A stretch of DNA of 64,000 bases from Pseudeuparius sepicola (Eukaryota > Arthropoda > Insecta > Coleoptera > Anthribidae): contig OY987303.1 in NCBI GenBank assembly GCA_963920635.1, positions 12,998,175 through 13,062,174 of the forward strand, in the 5' to 3' direction. The notes below the pieces were generated by a model, which was not told where the DNA came from, did no database searches, and worked only from the letters and a program-made list of their open reading frames with translations. A program made the translations under genes and the position numbers. Of the stretch, positions 23,511 to 37,573 are shown piece after piece (position 1 is the stretch's first letter; each line of letters opens with the position of its first letter).

Positions 23511-24694
23511 TATAGTCCAAGAGCCGGCCGCATGATTTCAACTCTCATAAGCTTATAGAATACGATGTTATGAAAAATGTAGAGTATATTTCTTTACTTG
23601 AAGCGAGTAGGTTGCCTCAGACAATATGGGCCCGATCATTGGTATTTAAAGAAGTTGTGGATAATTTTTAATTTTTTAATAGGTACAACCCGTCCCACGA
23701 ACATATTTACTACTTTTTCGCAAAAGTCTTTTGACAAATTCGAAAAGTGCCTTTCTAAAAATCGAAGAAGATGGAAAATTTTTTAATTGGGTCTTGTACT
23801 TTCCTACAGTATATCCTCGATACTTAACCGAATTTCCCGACTCCCGATTTCCAAGTTTCAAGAAACGGGACGGCTGTGGAATTAGCGAAATTGACGGGAA
23901 ATCCTGAGGAACAGCTCTTATAAATTGCGTGTTTTCTCGTTTTTTATTTTTACGGGAGCACCGGAGACATCTGCACCTCACCTGAAGACTTGAGGGAAGC
24001 TTTAAAAATTCCGACCTCAGAGCCCCGAGCCGAAATAACTTAGCGAAAAAGGGAAATTTCTGACAGTTTATACGGACTTTGGCTTTTAGGTGACGGGAAA
24101 TGCTGCCCAATCACGTAAAAAGATGCGTCCCACCTGTGTTGGTCGTTTTTTTCGCCGAAGATCCTTAATAACTCGAAAACGAGGAATAATTTACCTGAAA
24201 AAGTTTCTTTAAATATGTTGACCCGTTCTCCGGCCATCTCGCCGTACCGTCAGATCTCCCGAAAAACGCGTTTGAAATTTTTTTTCCTGTGCATCAAGCG
24301 GTATATGGGACTGGCTGTATAGCGGGACTTCGCACACAACTCGCGTCCCCGAGGTCCAGATTTGCCCCCGTCTTTCGCGCCGTATTTAACAGCGGAGGAT
24401 TTTCGGGGCCCCGAAAATACGTCTATCGGATTTCTAAAGAACCAAGGGTCCCTTTTTTTAATTGTTGCTCCATGGGCCTTCTTTCCGATGGTACCTATTT
24501 TGTTCTATAATCATATCAGAGTAAATTTGCCTAAAAATTGACAGCAACTTCTTTAAATAACAATGATCGGGCCCATATAAATTGAGGCAACCTACTCGCT
24601 TCAAGTGAAGAAATATAACTACTCTACATTTTACACAATATCTTATTCTATAAGCTTATGAGAGTCGAATCATGCAGCCGGCTTTCGTACTATA
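23511..24694. mobile_element. ~1.2-kb foldback element, TATAGT ends
   Basis: Arms of about 150 bp face each other: TATAGTCCAAGAGCCGGC with CTCATAAGCTTATAGAATA on the left, and the complement ending GCCGGCTTTCGTACTATA on the right. Further shared blocks are GATCGGGCCCAT, GAGGCAACCTACTCGCTTC and AGCAACTTCTTTAAAT-like. The 850-bp centre is comparatively GC-rich and unrecognised. No target duplication is clear. Superfamily unknown. Confidence 0.7.
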
Positions 24695-24727
24695 TATATT
24701 TCTGTGTGCGCCAAATAATTTTATTTG

Positions 24728-27443
<2,716 letters not shown>

Positions 27444-27444
27444 A

Positions 27445-30095
27445 TTACATCCAACAGTCCGAGGACCAATTACAGGATGAAGAAACAACACTAGAGAATC
27501 TTAGAAATTAAATTCACTATGCTAAAGAAAACATACTGACATTCACAAATTTAAGGAAAGTAAGATAAAAATTTATATAACTTATCGAACCTATACAGGT
27601 ATGTACTACCTATGTACGTTTACCGACTTACATAACTGATTGTAGTTGTCACACATACAGTATATAGGTGAGAATTTGAGAACATTTGTCCTTGGTGTCG
27701 GTAAATAAAACACATCATTGGTGCGTACTTGAGATCTCGGTATATGAAATTGGAGTTGAGATAGAAGCTCACTGCAATCAATCCGATTATTCAAAATGCT
27801 TTCTAGAAATTTGGTACTGTTATCAATTTGCCTATCTCTCAAGCTATGGGCTGAAAATAATCCTAGAAGAATGTGATTTGGAAAACCGATGCAAGGATAA
27901 AAGTGATACGTTTTATAGTGAAGGTACTTCAGAAAATGTCTCTGGACTTGCTCAATTTTATTTATGTGCACATGGTAGCATGGTTGCCATACCACAGAAG
28001 CATATTCAAGCTTCGATCGGACCAAGGTTTCAAAGAGTAACTTGACAGTGCTAGTATCAGTGAAAGAGCGGCATGTACGAATAACAAAACCTAACTTTTT
28101 GTTTGCTGCAGCAACGGTTCTATCAACATGATTGTTGAAGGTGAGCTTAGAATCGAAATAGACGCCAAGGTCTTTGATCTCAGCTGTTCTGGGCAGCTGT
28201 TGTCCATTGATGATGTAATGAAACTCAGTTGTGGTCGTCTTACTTGTAAAGGACATGACACTACATTTTGAGATGTTTAGTTCGAGGTGGTTATCAGTGC
28301 ACCAGTTATAGGAATAAATTAGGTTTTGTTGTAGAATATGGCAATCGTTCGGGTTTATAATTCTGTGGAGCAGTTTTGCATCATCAGCGTATAACAAATG
28401 ATAAATATTTAAGTCTCTTCCTATATCGTTAACGAAAACGTTGAATAGGAGTGGGCCTAGCACAGAACCCTGGGGCACTCCCGACGTGGATGTGAAGGTC
28501 TTTGACTCAAAGCCACTGTCGTAAACATATTGTGCACGATTTGATAGATATGATCGAAAAAAAGCAATGAGGTGTGGCACAAAACCAAAGTTTGAGAGCT
28601 TCTTAAGAAGAATGGAATGATCCAGGCGATCAAATGCTTTAGAGAAATCCGTGTAAATTATGTCTACTTGAGAGTGAGCATCGATCGCTTCCGCAATAAA
28701 CTGAGTAGCACAGACAAGGTTAGTCGTTGTCGATCGTCCTTTCATAAAGCCATGCTGTTGTGTTGTGATACTATTGCGTATTTGTGGGTAGATGCAGTCA
28801 TGAAGAATAATTTCAAATGCTTTACTGAAGTTACAAATTATAGTGATCGGTCGGTATGAGTTCACATGTTTTTGAAAACTGGGAGAACTTTAGACCGTCT
28901 CCAACTATCCGGAAAACTACTATACTTTAGGCATTTGCTAAAAATAATGCATAACGGTTTCATTAGGACCACGGCACAGTCCCTGAGAAGGAAAGAAGGA
29001 ATACCATCGGGGCCAGCGGTGAGTTTGCCCTTAAAGCGCCTCAAAGTCTCTGCTACCTGTGATTCAGAAAATCTAGCAATATTTACCGGATTGACATTAG
29101 CAAACTCAGGCTCTACGTTACCCATAAAGTTGCCTTGTGACGCATTACACGACTTAGCAAAGAAATCCGCGAAACAGTTTAAAACATCTATTGGTGTATT
29201 ATACTCTGAATTATCGCATTTGAGAAGATTGGGGACACCGCCAGTAGTCCTGTTGCTGTTTACATAGGACCAAAGACTGTTTGGGTTCTCTCGTAACTCT
29301 AGCTCAATTTTGGCGGCATAGGCTTTATGGGCACGCTCAGATTCTGCTTTTATTTCAGCACGAAGCTTTTTGAAATCGTCAAGGTGCGAGGGAATACATG
29401 TTCGCTTAAATGCACGGTGTGCTATCTCTTTTTGCCGAATTTTCCTAATTATGCCGCTATTGAACCAAGCAGGAAACGATCTTCTGTTTTTGGCGGGACT
29501 AAATTTAGGCACACATATTTTAAATATGCTCTCTAAAGTCAGGTAGAATTCCCTACACGCGTCATCAACGTTTGCGAATGTGTCAAGAAAATCCCAGTTT
29601 GTTTGGCACAGTTGGTCATAAAGTGGATGGAAATTTGCCTTACGAAAGTTGTGGTATTTATCTTTGTTGTGGTTGACTTTATTAGAGATAGTATTATGAG
29701 AAGCGGTTAGGGTTACACAGAGACTGGGATGATGTGAGTCCTCTTTTAAAAGGACATCCCGAGCTTTATTGACATTGCAGGGTGTATTGCTTAGGACTAG
29801 ATCTAGTAAACGATTGAGGAAGTTCATTACAAAGTTGTATTGGCACAAGCCTGTATAATTGATGAAATTATTCAAAACCGACACACTCGGCGATACTTGA
29901 TTCTGAAGTACGTATGCACTGTAGCTGGGAATGTTAAAATCTCCCGCAACTAGTACATTTCCGTTTTCAACAAACTCATTTGTTAACATGCCAAATACTT
30001 GTAGGAAATGCTCATATTCGTGAAGAGGAATATCAGGAGGTATGTACACCACAAAGACAAAAGTTGGCCTGCACCCAAAGTTATAAGTTATAAGT
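27445..30095 (-). mobile_element. 5'-truncated non-LTR retrotransposon (LINE)
   Basis: The element runs on the - strand. Its 3' end (about 27445-27605) is a short untranslated region ending in TGTAATA before the TAAA tail. Its coding region spans 27606 to about 30090 and starts within the endonuclease, so the 5' end is lost. Beyond 30095 the sequence changes and no longer aligns to the frame. No target duplication could be defined because the tail is so long. Confidence 0.9.
27606..30092 (-). pseudogene. LINE ORF2: partial endonuclease plus reverse transcriptase, frameshifted
   Basis: Two - strand frames adjoin at about 28862. The upstream one (to 30092 or so) has the C-terminal part of an APE-type endonuclease: VYIPPDIPLHEYEHFLQVF, NVLVAGDFNIPS (the GDFN motif) and EDSHHPSLCVTL (the catalytic SDH is here DSHH), then a linker and the start of the reverse transcriptase (FKGKLTAGPDGIPSFLLRD, SWRRSKVLPVFK). 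A one-base shift follows, then the second frame reads VNSYRPITIICNFSKAFE, FMKGRSTTTNL, YTDFSKAFDRLDH, SGVPQGSVLGPLLFNVFVND and the catalytic LLYADDAKL, with KDLGVYFD and the thumb after it, ending in a stop at 27606. Catalytic motifs are intact, so decay is recent apart from the shift and 5' loss. Jockey/CR1-like clade is likely, not proven. Confidence 0.92.
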
Positions 30096-30329
30096 AATAA
30101 ATAAATATTTTTTTGGTTAAGTATGAGAATAGCTTTCAGATAAAATAAAAGAAAAATTGGCCAGTGGCCATCCGGTATATTTTCATCATGTAACAGACCA
30201 ATCAGTGCAAACATTTGTAGGAGTAATGACAATTGAAGAAAAAAACAAATAGTTGATAGTATATGATTTAACCTCTTTACCCGTAAGTTGGTCTTATGCT
30301 TCTACGCCAGCATTTTTTTGTTAAATAAT

Positions 30330-30690
30330 GACTTCGGGCTCTTCACAAGATGATGCAAGTCCATTACCCGCCGTCCATTATCCGGGGCGGGCGGCCCCGT
30401 TATTTTTGCGGCCGGTGGTCCCCCAGGTCCCGCCCGGCCCCGCCGTATCGGCGGCCCGGACCTTTTGTATCGTCCCGGCGGCGGCCGCGATCTTATTTCC
30501 GGCGACAATGGCCGGAATCAACGATTGAAGCCCAGGAGTAATCGCGGCTAACAATGATATCTATCTGAGCTCCGCCAGTAATACCTCTGCCAGGACCGTC
30601 GTCCGATTGTTGACGGGCCTTTATAAAGTCCACTTTGACATCGTGCGCTGCCTACGCGGGAATATAGTTTTGGGGCCTGCATAGACGAGG
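30330..30690. other. GC-rich island
   Basis: GC content is far above the flanks, with CCGGGGCGGGCGGCCCCG-like and GCGGCGGCCGCG runs, and no second copy in the window. Open frames exist in several phases but only because stop codons are AT-rich; none shows a domain. Unique GC-rich sequence inside an AT-rich intron could be a conserved regulatory element or an old exon. Confidence 0.4.
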
Positions 30691-31398
30691 GATTTCGTCC
30701 CAAACCAATTTTTATACATTGAAAATTTAATGGGAAAAAAACGAGATTACCTACCCTGTCTTTGTTATTTTATAAAAATTAATTTTCAAAAAATATACCA
30801 TCGCAATGTCTTAGCTTTGTGAAAAATTGCAAAAAGATCATAGAAGATGTCAAAAGATTGTATTTAATACAGGGTGGCCCATTTGAAATGGAAGCACCCC
30901 TGTAATTTTTGTATTTTTCATCCGATTTTAGCAGCTTTTTTCTCTGAAGATCGGTAGGTCGCAAAAAACTCTTTTTACTTTGGTGCAAAATTTATTTTCA
31001 GGGCCTGCTACGAATTTTTTTTCTATTAAAAAATGACGAAACCCATTTAGCGATTTTTTTATTTAAAATCAAACACCACAGTGTTACCTAATCAGGACAC
31101 CCTAAAACCCCCGTATACCAGATTTGAACAAAAAATATACAAGGGGTTCCATTCTGCAGGGTGTCAAAATTGAGCAAAATAGAAATTTTAAAGGCATCTG
31201 GAGAGTCAAGTGTGCTATGGAATCCCGTCAAAATAGTTGGATGATCAACAGGACTACTCAAAATGTTGGTGTGCAAAGATTCAATACAAAAATATACAGG
31301 ATATTTTTCTCTGTGCCATCTCAAAATCCTGATTTTGATGAAACTTTATACGGATCAAGAGTGCTCTAAAATCATTGAAAAAATATTAATAAACACAA

Positions 31399-32145
31399 TA
31401 GTTATTTATGTACCAAGGCACTGAAGTTCAACTTTTTATGACTCATGTGGAGTTTAGTTGCTGAGGCCTCTGGCCGAGGCAAATAAACCACATGAGTCAT
31501 AAAAAGAACTTCAGTGCCGAGGTACATATTATATTTTTCTTGAAATCGGAAAAAAAAAATGTTTTATTAGGCAAGAAAATAATAATAAGGGATCACCCGT
31601 CCACGAACCGACTACGCGCGGCGTTGCTTGACTTTACCGATCGCTCTACCTAGTTAGTTAGTTAGTTTAGTTACAACATCTCTTTATTTCCTACTAAATT
31701 TAGACAAGGGTGTTAATTTACTGTCTTGCTTTACAATGCGCTTTGTTGCTCTTGCTTGACTACCGGCGCGGACGCAGCCGGGGGGCCAGACAAGTATAAT
31801 GATGTACGGCACCTTCTGACAGAAAAACCAAACTGCTGCTTCTTGTGCAGCCTGCACAACAAATGTATTGATTTTCAAATTTACTAAAATATGTATACTG
31901 AAGGATTGCGCTTCTATAGGAAACAATTTCGCAATGTGTACGAAAAGTTAAATGAGCCTTTATCGGCCGGGTTTTGAATATTTGGTCACTTTTGACGGGC
32001 GATTTCTCCGCGTCTGACGTTTGATGTTTACATCTCGCCAAGGCCTACTTATTGAAAAAATCGTACAATAATGGGCTACATTATTGTACGATTTCTGTGC
32101 TTTTAATGACGATTTTGGGACATTTTAATGCCGATTTCAAGAAAT
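31399..32145 (+). mobile_element. Rolling-circle-like element, copy 3 (first of tandem pair)
   Basis: This is the most complete copy: TAGTTATTTATGTACCAAGG, then a palindrome of about 125 bp (CTGAAGTTCAACTTTTTATG, CTCATGTGG and complements around GAGGCCTCTGGCCGAGGC), a GATCACCCGTCCACGAACCG block, a TTAG minisatellite, and a 3' stem-loop (ATCGTACAATAATG) before GCCGATTTCAAGAAA. It is non-coding. The next copy begins directly after it without a spacer. Confidence 0.7.
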
Positions 32146-32754
32146 AGTTATTTATGTGCCAAGGCACTGAAGTTCAACTTTTTATGACTCATGTGGAGTT
32201 TAGTTGCTGAGGCCTCTGGCCGAGGCAAATAAACCACATGAGTCATAAAAAGAACTTCAGTGCCGAGGTACATATTATATTTTTTTTGAAATCGGAAAAA
32301 AAATGTTTTATTAGGCAAGAAAATAATAATAAGGGATCACCCGTCCACGAACCGACTACGCGCGGCGTTGCTTGACTTTACCGATCGCTCTACCTAGGAC
32401 AAGTATAATGATGTACGGCACCTTCTGACAGAAAAACCAAACTGCTGCTTCTTGTGCAGCCTACACAACAAATCTATTGATTTTCAAATTTACTAAAATA
32501 TGTATACTGAAGGATTGCGCTTCTATAGGAAACAATTTCGCAATGTGTACGAAAAGTTAAATGAGCCTTTATCGGCCGGGTTTTGAATATTTGGTCACTT
32601 TTGACGGGCGATTTCTCCGCGTCTGACGTTTGATGTTTACATCTCGCCAAGGCCTACTTATTGAAAAAATCGTACAATAATGGGCTACATTATTGTACGA
32701 TTTCTGTGCTTTTAATGACGATTTTGGGACATTTTAATGCCGATTTCAAGAAAA
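32146..32754 (+). mobile_element. Rolling-circle-like element, copy 4 (second of tandem pair)
   Basis: This copy repeats the preceding unit in the same orientation with very few substitutions but lacks the TTAG minisatellite and about 100 bp after it. The junction GATTTCAAGAAA-TAGTTATTTATG joins one 3' end to the next 5' end, as expected from rolling-circle tandem products. The pair sits between AAACACAA and AAGTAAT, which are contiguous (with minor changes) in the relatives at 6706 and 3208. Confidence 0.7.
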
Positions 32755-33396
32755 AGTAATTATTTATTTCTTTACAAAATGCCAACCAACAAATAAAAAC
32801 AATTAAAATTTTTTGACCTATGTCAATAAAATCACTGTCTAAGATGATACATTTTCTGTACGTTTCCGGTTGTGGAACACTAGCCACCTTAACTCTATGG
32901 ACTTACTGACTCTCAGGCTTCTGTATTTTTAGAGTTAGTTCGTTTATAGTGTCTGGGGCGGTTTTGATATACTCGATTTTTCACCCCAAAAAATTCAGTA
33001 TTCTGAGATGGCACGGAGAAGGACACCCTGTATATTTTCTATTGGATCTTTACACACCGATACTTTGAGTAGTCCTGTAGACCATTCAACTGTTTTAAGG
33101 GGATTCCATGGCACACTTGACAGATATCTTTAAAATTCCTATTTTGCTGAACTTTGACAACCAGCAGAATAAGGAACTCCCTGTTATTTTTTGTTCAAAT
33201 TTGGTATGTGGGAGCTCTAGAGTGTCCTGATTAACGCTGTGGTGTCAGACTTTAAATAAAAAAAATTACTAAATGGTTTTCGTCATTTTTTACAAGAAAA
33301 AAGTTTTTTGTTTTTGTTAGAAGAAAAAAACAGCTAAAATCGGATGAAAAATAAAAATTTTACGGGGGTGCTTCCATTCAAATGGGCCACCCTGTA

Positions 33397-34560
33397 CATA
33401 TTATAAACTGTTGTCACGTCCAAGAGATTTCAACCAATTTTTTGTAGTCTCGAGAGTCTGCAATAATGTGGTAGATAGAGCTGTAGATATACAGTATAAC
33501 TTAACTTTGCATTTTTTACTTAAAGTCAATTTGAAAGACACAAAAAAGTTTAAAATATGAGAGACACAAAAAAGTTCAAAACGAATTTAAGAAAAAATTG
33601 CAACAAATTTTTCATCTATAGCACCCTGGAAATTGAAATTTGATTCAGAACAGTTGGGCCAAATCGACATAGGTATTTTGACTTCGAGAATCTCCCATTA
33701 ACAGAAATGTCCTATTGTCAATGGAACCGAGTGGAACACTCTGTATAGCTATACTTAATTCAACCGGTTACAAAAAAAACATGTACAATCTAGTAGGTAC
33801 TTGTACACGAATATATAATGAGGCCATTTCTTTACAGTCGTAGAAAAAACTTTTAAACCTGACAAAACTAAGATATTTGTTAAATAAATATTGAATGTGT
33901 CTAGTTTCATGTTAATAAATGTAATCAAAGGTAAAGTATAGTTTACAACTTGAGTTTTATGCCTGATATGCTATTTACAATTCATGTTATGTATTACACT
34001 ATCTGTATTTTATCTCGAGGATCCATTTTATTATTATTAAATAAAAATATGAAAAATATTCAGTGGAAACTTATAAAAGAGAAAAGAGTTTCTTGAGTAA
34101 AAAACCCACCGAACGACGAGAAAATAACATGCCTCATACTGTTGATAAGCCCCAAAATATTAAGCTGGTTTCCCATCTACCTACCTGCTTAAAAATTTTA
34201 CGATAATATCCTCCCAGACATAAAGATATACTCAAGCTAATGGAACGAATGTTACTTAGGAAGCTTCATGTGTCTTAATGCCGATGGGGAGCACCTATCT
34301 AATGGGTATACCTACTTTATTACTTAAACTTTCCTTTCTGTTATAACCTAATTATGGCGTACGTACCAGAAGTATAGAGATGGACAAACCTTTTTCTAAA
34401 AATGAAAATCTAGAAAACCAGATAAGTTTCAAATTTAAGTCCATTCGTTAGAATAGCTGCTCGAAGGTCAGCAATCCTTTGTGCGTATTACCACAGAAGA
34501 GACTTAACTATCGCAGCATATATAGAGAGACTATATTTTCCGTGCTTCCACAATAGGCAC
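33397..34560. other. Non-coding stretch with a worn transposon end
   Basis: No gene is seen. At 33724-33742 GGAACACTCTGTATAG resembles a mutated Tc1/mariner-type right terminus, and two copies of GACACAAAAAAGTT (about 33538 and 33563) form a short direct repeat. The rest is AT-rich and unrecognised. Confidence 0.35.
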
Positions 34561-34882
34561 CGTAAAACTGCGGATGGTAGCGGCTGTATACAGCGTATCG
34601 TGTGCGGCAGTGACGTATCACTTGCCCTAGCCATTCTATAGCCGCGCCAATTTGGCTGTTTCAATTTTGTATTTTTTTCTTTCGGCAAGAATTTTATTTA
34701 AACCGATTTTATAATTGATATATTATGTTTCAGTATACTTAGATCTATGTATTGGTTTTGATTACAATTGGAACTTAAATTAGTGACCACACCTAATGCC
34801 TAAGGATTTTAATGGAAACTTTAAACCACCTCTGTAAAATGAGGAATATAAAAATATGTAGATTATTCTCCACTATATTTTT

Positions 34883-35762
34883 TAGGGTGCCCCATATGTA
34901 TGGAATAATGCTTATATCTTCTTAAAAAATATATTTAGAAAAAATGGTTTAAATAAAACTTACAGTGTGACCTCTTCTGCATAAACCTATCAAGTCGATT
35001 ACGTGTTACCTCTCATAATGTGGTTGCTATGGCAACGAACTTTTTTTTTTTTTTCAAATGGGATCATATCATTTTTAATCGATTTTTGGAATCAGCTACT
35101 TATTCTGCATACAACAGCATAAAAAAATCTATAGGTTACATAAGGAAAATTTTGAGAAATAAATTATTTTTATTTTTTCCGATTTAATAGTGGACGTTAT
35201 CAGAAAACTCGATGGAGGCAAAAAATATGCTACATTAAAATTGTTTGATGGTTCTGCCATAATGAGAATGGTAAATCTTTAGAATTCAGTTAAATGTACC
35301 ATTTTAACTGGCAGGACATAAAATACCTACTGATTAAATTTATCGACCAATGAGATTTTTTTTATAAGAGAAACAAAAAGAAAAGAAGCAAAACCATCAA
35401 ACAATTTTAATGTGGAATATTTTTTGCCTCCATCCAGTTTACTGATAACGTCCACTATTAAATCGGAAAAAATAAAAATAATTTATTCCTCAAAATTTTC
35501 CTTATGTAACCTATAGATTTTTTTATGCCGTTGTGTGCAGAATAAGTAGCTGATTCCAAAAATCGATTAAAAATTATATGATCCCATTTGAAAAAAAAAA
35601 AGTTCGTTGCCATAGCAACCACATTATGAGAGGTAAAACATAATCGACTTGATAGGATTATGCAGAAGAGGTCACACTGTAAGTTTTATTTAAACCATTT
35701 TTTTCTAAATATATTTTTTAAGAAGATATATAAGCATTATTCCATACATATGGGGCACCCTG
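34883..35762. mobile_element. 880-bp foldback element, CAGGGTGCCCCATATG ends
   Basis: Arms of about 370 bp (34883-35260 and 35390-35762) pair closely; shared blocks include GGTTGCTATGGCAACGAAC, GTCACACTGTAAGTTTTATT and GTCCACTATTAAATCGG with their complements. The right end CACCCTG-TA is intact, the left is TAGGGTG (one change). It lies in the left arm of the larger inverted unit. Non-autonomous Tc1/mariner-type by ends and TA. A half-copy of the same family is at 45630-45908. Confidence 0.85.
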
Positions 35763-36333
35763 TATAGTTGTCCTTTGACGTTCAAAACCCAATACTAATT
35801 TAAACACCATAATTCTTTATGTTTTGCGGTGTCCTATTGGTAGTTTAACGCCCCAATTTATTTTTGTTATTGGTATTAATAACACTGATAGTGACACTGA
35901 AGCAATATGTAGGCGTTTGTTTTATTTACAGATATAGAGATTTATTAATTCCACCATAATATGAAGTCTTCCTTGAATTTTACAAAAGTGTTTTAGACCC
36001 TCCAGTTACCAAAATGTTTAAATATCTGAAGCTATGTATTCAAACAGTCGATCTGTAAGCATTTGGCAGGGTTTCAACTCCAGGCCATAACATTTCCACT
36101 TTATCAAGAGATCTCGTAGATAACATCTTGATTGGAGTATAACGTGAGTTCTATTTGTCTCTTAAGGGGCGATTTCTTAGCCCTAAGGCAAAAGGTAATT
36201 GTTGACAGAATTCGCTTCGGTATATACGCTCGGTATATAACAATTTTTTAATGAGATGATTAGATTAGAATTTTTAGCAGCTTTGTGCCACTGCCTGATA
36301 CTTGTTCAAGCTGCTGAAAAAGAACCTTTTATA

Positions 36334-36560
36334 CAGTGTGGATACAAATTGTGGAATATTCCTTATATTTCTTAAAATATTCCTCATATCAAAAACATGT
36401 TTTAATAAAAGTTTTAGGGGAAATTATTATTATTATTATCATGTATTATTATTACTAAACGGGAAATAATTACCCCTAACACTTTTATTAAAACATGTTT
36501 TTGATATGAGGAATATTTTAAGAAATAATAAGCAATATTCCACAATTTGTATCTACACTA
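36334..36560. mobile_element. 227-bp MITE, CAGTGTGGATAC ends
   Basis: TA-CAGTGTGGATACAAATTG at 36334 pairs with CAATTTGTATCTACACTA-TA at 36560. Arms of about 90 bp share CATGTTTTTGATATGAGGAA and complement; the loop is an ATT-rich run. TA flanks support a Tc1/mariner-type MITE. Confidence 0.85.
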
Positions 36561-36639
36561 TATACTAAAATGTTCCTTGTCAATCCTACAACCCAAAATC
36601 TATCAAATAATTTTGTTTTAACTGGTTTTTGGTACTTGC

Positions 36640-36935
36640 CGCGGTTACTCACCACATTGTAACATACCCTGGGAACACTGTCCCTTCTATTTAATAATGC
36701 AAGCATAATTAATGGAAAGTGGGACGCCTGAGTCCCACGCCTCTCATCAAACATTGAAGGGGCGCCAGGCCTAAACTTTTTAGTCGCCTTGGAGGTGCTG
36801 ATTCTGACGCTATATGCCTTCTTGCGGTATTCCCTTCTCACCTTGGAGTTCCGTGTCAATTTCGCATGTAAATTTGGGTAATCAGCGATATTGTTTTGCG
36901 CAAAACAGCCAGAAGGGCCGCTTGCTCCAAAGTAG
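36640..36935 (+). repeat. Ancient paralogous non-coding unit, copy 1
   Basis: Ordered blocks recur, diverged, at 42290-42595: TATTTAATAAT, GCATAATTAATGG, TTTTTTAGTCGCCTT, AATCAGCGAT, GCGCAAAACAGCCA, GGCCGCTTGC. No reading frame spans it. The block order without terminal repeats argues for an old segmental duplication rather than a transposon. Confidence 0.45.
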
Positions 36936-37573
36936 CCTATCTATTCTTGTTATACAGGGGATAATAGACGCAGACCCCTAACGTGATTGGGAGATATTAA
37001 GGACATGTTTTATTTATAGATATATTCATTAATTCGCAAATTGCTGATTTAGTCGGAATATTCGTTTGTGTCTTATTAAACATCATTTTGCAACTTTAAA
37101 CAAGTAGTTATACCTATAATGGGATTTGAGGGACTGTTGACAATAATAATTATTCTACGAGTTGGAATCCTGCCTGGAATGCATTTTTTCATTATCCTTT
37201 ACCCGCAAAGCAACAAAAACATCCCCCTTTATTTAATAGGTATCTAATAATAACATCAATTTTTATTTTTTATTATTTTTTGATACACTACACCTTGGAA
37301 TCGCAGTATTTAGGAAACGTTATCAATAGAGTAACCCAAATATTATTATGCAACACGCATATTTTGCATATTTAGCATATTATATGCATTTTTTTAAATA
37401 TTTGGATATATCCTTAAAATATGGCATATTGTGCATAATTGAAAGAATTTAGGATAATTTAAATTTTTGGCAGGCCTTTCATTCACTTTTGGGAACAGGG
37501 GTCGGTGTCCAGGTAGGTACCTGGTTTTTGCTAAAATAATATAGGTAAATTATAATTTTATGGGCACTAATCT

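Larger units (their letters stand above)
30870..33394. mobile_element. 2.5-kb foldback element, CAGGGTGGCCCATTTGAA ends
   Basis: The left end TA-CAGGGTGGCCCATTTGAA is at 30870 and the right end CAAATGGGCCACCCTG-TA ends at 33394. Outer arms of about 90 bp (ATCCGATTTTAGC and complement) are followed by the core arms shared with 998-3661 and 6084-7243 (about 31040-31398 and 32755-33280). The centre is filled by two head-to-tail rolling-circle-like elements (31399-32754). TA flanks suggest a Tc1/mariner-type non-autonomous element. Confidence 0.85.

Noticed and set aside
28617..29267. + strand frames of 80 and 133 codons
   Set aside because: They are antisense to the LINE reverse transcriptase and endonuclease and show no motifs.
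30302..30541. Three overlapping frames in the GC island, rich in Arg, Pro and Gly
   Set aside because: All phases are open on both strands, the expected effect of base composition; there is no start context or domain.
34607..34640. TCACTTGCCCTAGCC read as the SLALA of receptor helix 2
   Set aside because: The frame stops two codons later, the neighbouring sequence lacks the NYF and ADLLV motifs, and it lies in a repeat arm.
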